Assembly: GCA_020638735.1 (NCBI GenBank)
Contig: JACKHZ010000025.1
Span: 1-8,230, forward strand
Length of the DNA: 8,230 nucleotides
From: Planctomycetota bacterium
Lineage (GTDB): Bacteria > Planctomycetota > UBA1135 > UBA2386
Reading direction: 5' to 3'
How positions within the stretch are numbered: position 1 is the first letter of the stretch; each line of letters begins with the position of its first letter. The position numbers and the translations under genes are program-made. Under the pieces are notes generated by a model. It was not told the DNA's origin and did no database searches. It was given only the letters and a program-made list of their open reading frames with translations. Of this stretch, positions 6,160-8,230 are shown one piece after another.

Positions 6160-8230
6160 ATGGACGCATTCCGAGGCATCACACGGCGCGCGCCGCGCCG
6201 GATCACCGCGCTGTTCGCCGTGCTGGCGGTCGGCGCAGCCGCGCTGCGGGCGCAGGACGCGCCGCCGCTCGACGCCCTGCTCGCGCAGCTGCGCGCGGCG
6301 ACGCCGGCGGCGTGGCAGGCCCGCGCGACGGCGATGGAAGCGGCGGCGAAGCAGGCGCGGGCCGACGCCGAGCAGAAGCGGGCCGAGGCGAAGGCGTGCG
6401 CCGAGCGCTGCACGGCCAGGACGGCTGCGGCCAAGGCGATCGTCGCCGAGGTCGACAAGCTGGCGCAGCTTCGCGCGCTGGTCGCCGGGTTGTCGTTCCG
6501 CGATCCGGCGGGCGGCGAAGCCGAACCGGGCGAAGGTGGGCAGCTCGAGCGCGCGCTGGCGGCGCTGCGCGGCGCGGGCGATGCGGCGTGGCAGGCGCGT
6601 GGTGCGGCGATGCAGAAGCAGCGCGAGGCGCTCGAACGCGAGGCCGCCGAGGCGAAGCAGGCGCAGGACGCGTGCGTCGCCGCCGCGGCGGCGAAGGACG
6701 GCGAGGCCGCGACGTTGGACTCGGAGCGGCAGAAGCTCGCGCAGCTGCAGCAGCTGCTCGGTTCGTTGCAGCTGGTCGGCGCGACCGGCGCACCGTCGGC
6801 GGCGGCTCCGGCGCCGATGCCGAACGACATGCCGCAGGAGAAGCCAGCGGAGATGTCGGCGGGGAAACCCGCTGAGAAACCCGCGGCCGAGCCCGCCGAG
6901 AAACCCGCTGAGAAGCCAGCTGAGAAGTCAGCCGAGCAGCCGGTCGCGCCGCCGGACGGGCAGGCGATGGCCAAGGTCGAGCCCAGCGAGAACCTGCTGA
7001 CGTGGCGCGACGACGTCTACCCGATCTTCGACGCCAACTGCATCGACTGCCACGACGTCAGCGAGGCGTCGGGTGGCCTCGACCTGAGCACCTACGCCGG
7101 CCTGCGGCAGGGCGGCGGCTCAGGGCGCACGCTGCGCCCGGGTGAGCCCGACCAGAGCCGCCTCTACCTGCTCGTCTCGCACAAGGAGAAGCCGACGATG
7201 CCGCCGGACGAGCCGCGCATCGACGGCAAGCTGATCGAGACGATCCGCGCCTGGATCGCGCAGGGCGCGCCGGAGGACGCGGCTGCGGCGCGCGGCCTGG
7301 CGGCGGCGCGGGTCACCGCGCGGCAGAAGGCCGCGCAACAGGAAGCGGCACGCAAGGCCGCGGCGCCGGCCGAGGCGGTCGCGACGAAGCCGGCCGTCGC
7401 CGTGATGCCGGACGCGTTGCCGAAGCTGCCGAAGGCGTGGCCGGTGCGCGCCGGCGCGTTGCGCGCGGTCGCCGCCAGCCCGCTGGCGCCGCTGCTGGCG
7501 GTGCCGGGCTTCGGCCAGGTGCTGCTGCTGCACCAGGACGACCTGCGCGAGCTCGGCGCGTTGCCGTTCTCGTCCGGGCAGGTCGAGGTGTTGGCGTTCG
7601 CCGAGCACGGCGCGTCGTTGCTCGCCGCCGGCGGCACCGCCGGCAAGCAGGGCGAAGCGGTGCTGTTCGACGTGCGCACGGGCGCGCCGCGCGGCACCTT
7701 CGGCGCGCAGGCGGACGCCGTGCTCGCGGCAGCGGTGGCGCCCGACGCGTCGCTGGTCGCGACTGGCGGCACGCGCCGCCGGCTCGACGTGTGGCGCGTC
7801 GGCGACGGCCAGCTGGCCTGGCAGACGGGGCACGACGAGTGGCTGACCGCGGTCGCGTTCTCGCCGGACGGGCGGCTGTGTGCCAGCGCCGACCGCGGCG
7901 GCAACGTGCAGGTGCGCGAGGCGGCGAACGGGCGCGAGGTGCACACCTTCGCCGGCGCCGAGGCGGCGGTTACGGCGCTGGCCTTCTCGCCCGACTCCGA
8001 GCTGTTGGCGACGGCCGGCAGCGACCGCGGCGTGGCCGCGTTCCGCATGAGCGACGCGCGCCGGCTGTTCCGGCAGCAGGGCCACCGCGACGACGTGCTG
8101 TGCCTGACCTGGCGCACCGACTCGCGGCTGGTCAGCGGCGGTGCGGACGGTCGCCTGCTGCACTGGAAGCCGGACGGCAACCGCGAGCCGGAGTTGCCGC
8201 GGTTCGACGATTGGGTCTACGGCGTGGCGG
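6160..8230 (+). CDS. PSCyt1 cytochrome c domain fused to WD40 propeller (3' end cut)
   Basis: The frame is open from ATG 6160 to the window edge: 690 codons, C-terminus missing. The ATG lies 2 bases after the previous stop and no Shine-Dalgarno sequence is near, so reinitiation is likely. Residues 1-31 are a Sec-like signal (basic TRRAPRR, hydrophobic core, cleavage probably after LRA31 before QD). Two Ala/Gln/Lys/Glu-rich helical units (36-111 and 128-203) are copies of each other and look like coiled coils. Nine EKPA-like tetrads (227-262) form a linker. A PSCyt1-type domain follows (about 280-372) with C294-ID-C297-H298 for heme c and TMPPDEP, where M347 is a candidate distal ligand. After an Ala-rich helical spacer, WD40 blades begin at about 433: six are seen (VAFSPDG at 564-570 and AFSPDS at 608-613 are clearest) and a seventh starts at 686. 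Such fusions are known from planctomycetes. The propeller probably binds a partner; the electron donor or acceptor is unknown. Confidence 0.93.
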   Translation, partial: MDAFRGITRRAPRRITALFAVLAVGAAALRAQDAPPLDALLAQLRAATPAAWQARATAMEAAAKQARADAEQKRAEAKACAERCTARTAAAKAIVAEVDKLAQLRALVAGLSFRDPAGGEAEPGEGGQLERALAALRGAGDAAWQARGAAMQKQREALEREAAEAKQAQDACVAAAAAKDGEAATLDSERQKLAQLQQLLGSLQLVGATGAPSAAAPAPMPNDMPQEKPAEMSAGKPAEKPAAEPAEKPAEKPAEKSAEQPVAPPDGQAMAKVEPSENLLTWRDDVYPIFDANCIDCHDVSEASGGLDLSTYAGLRQGGGSGRTLRPGEPDQSRLYLLVSHKEKPTMPPDEPRIDGKLIETIRAWIAQGAPEDAAAARGLAAARVTARQKAAQQEAARKAAAPAEAVATKPAVAVMPDALPKLPKAWPVRAGALRAVAASPLAPLLAVPGFGQVLLLHQDDLRELGALPFSSGQVEVLAFAEHGASLLAAGGTAGKQGEAVLFDVRTGAPRGTFGAQADAVLAAAVAPDASLVATGGTRRRLDVWRVGDGQLAWQTGHDEWLTAVAFSPDGRLCASADRGGNVQVREAANGREVHTFAGAEAAVTALAFSPDSELLATAGSDRGVAAFRMSDARRLFRQQGHRDDVLCLTWRTDSRLVSGGADGRLLHWKPDGNREPELPRFDDWVYGVA
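6265..6492 (+). repeat. First copy of a duplicated 76-residue helical unit
   Basis: It encodes residues 36-111 of the PSCyt1-WD40 protein. It aligns without gaps to residues 128-203 at a constant offset of 92 residues; by hand about 27 of 76 positions are identical. Shared landmarks are AAWQAR (50-55), a cysteine at 80, and KLAQL (100-104). Composition suggests a long amphipathic helix or helical hairpin. Confidence 0.75.
6541..6768 (+). repeat. Second copy of the duplicated 76-residue helical unit
   Basis: It encodes residues 128-203. It keeps AAWQAR (142-147), the matching cysteine at 172, and KLAQL (192-196), while the middle of the unit has diverged but stays Ala/Glu/Gln/Lys-rich. The 16 residues between the copies are Gly/Glu/Pro-rich (residues 112-127), which would fit a hinge. 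Confidence 0.75.
6838..6945 (+). repeat. Nine-unit EKPA tetrad linker (12-bp period)
   Basis: 108 bases encode nine successive tetrads of the form E-K-P-A (variants EMSA, GKPA, AEPA, EKSA, EQPV) at residues 227-262. Three units use GAG/GGG-AAA-CCC-GCN. The run joins the duplicated helical region to the cytochrome domain and should be extended and flexible, like Pro/Ala/Lys/Glu linkers or wall-spanning stalks in other exported proteins. Codon choice (AAA, CCA, GCT, TCA) is less GC-rich than in the surrounding gene. Confidence 0.88.

Noticed and set aside
6126..6974. Minus-strand open frame with Ser-Ala-Gly-Phe repeats
   Set aside because: The apparent repeat is only the reverse complement of the EKPA-coding repeat of the plus-strand gene.
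7120..8180. Two overlapping minus-strand open frames under the WD40 region
   Set aside because: They lie opposite clear WD40 blades, have no recognisable domains, and are explained by base composition.

Overview
The window comes from a very GC-rich bacterium (I judge over 70% G+C by eye). The protein families point to Planctomycetota: a Tat-exported DUF1501 protein, a DUF1549/DUF1553 protein with c-type heme motifs, a secreted protein with pre-peptidase C-terminal (PPC) domains, and a planctomycete-type cytochrome c domain (PSCyt1) fused to WD40 repeats. These families occur together in large numbers in planctomycetes and some Verrucomicrobiota. I cannot name a genus.

Layout: bases 1-162 are a short upstream region with no convincing gene. 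Four plus-strand genes then fill the rest of the window almost without gaps: DUF1501 (163-1455), PPC/Ig-like protein (1452-3740), DUF1549/DUF1553 heme protein (3737-6157) and PSCyt1-WD40 protein (6160 to beyond the window end). The first two junctions are 4-base stop/start overlaps (GTGA, ATGA) and the third has a 2-base gap, so this is very probably one translationally coupled operon. The fourth gene is open to the right edge and is cut at the start of about its seventh propeller blade.

All four products carry export signals: a twin-arginine signal on the first and Sec-type signals on the other three, each of which would be cut before an A-Q junction. Together they look like a set working outside the cytoplasm: a DUF1501 protein (distantly related to the alkaline phosphatase/sulfatase superfamily), a multi-domain beta-sandwich protein probably for binding or scaffolding, and two likely heme c proteins. 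The biochemical role of such clusters is not established. Links to polysaccharide breakdown or to periplasmic electron transfer are guesses.

Points of interest: two heme motifs of different spacing (CX4CH and CX2CH) in one protein; an ungapped 76-residue helical duplication and a nine-unit EKPA linker ahead of the heme domain of the WD40 protein; the linker holds the only three AAA lysine codons I find in the four genes; and DUF1501 is placed first in the operon. No RNA genes, mobile elements, CRISPR arrays or terminators were seen.
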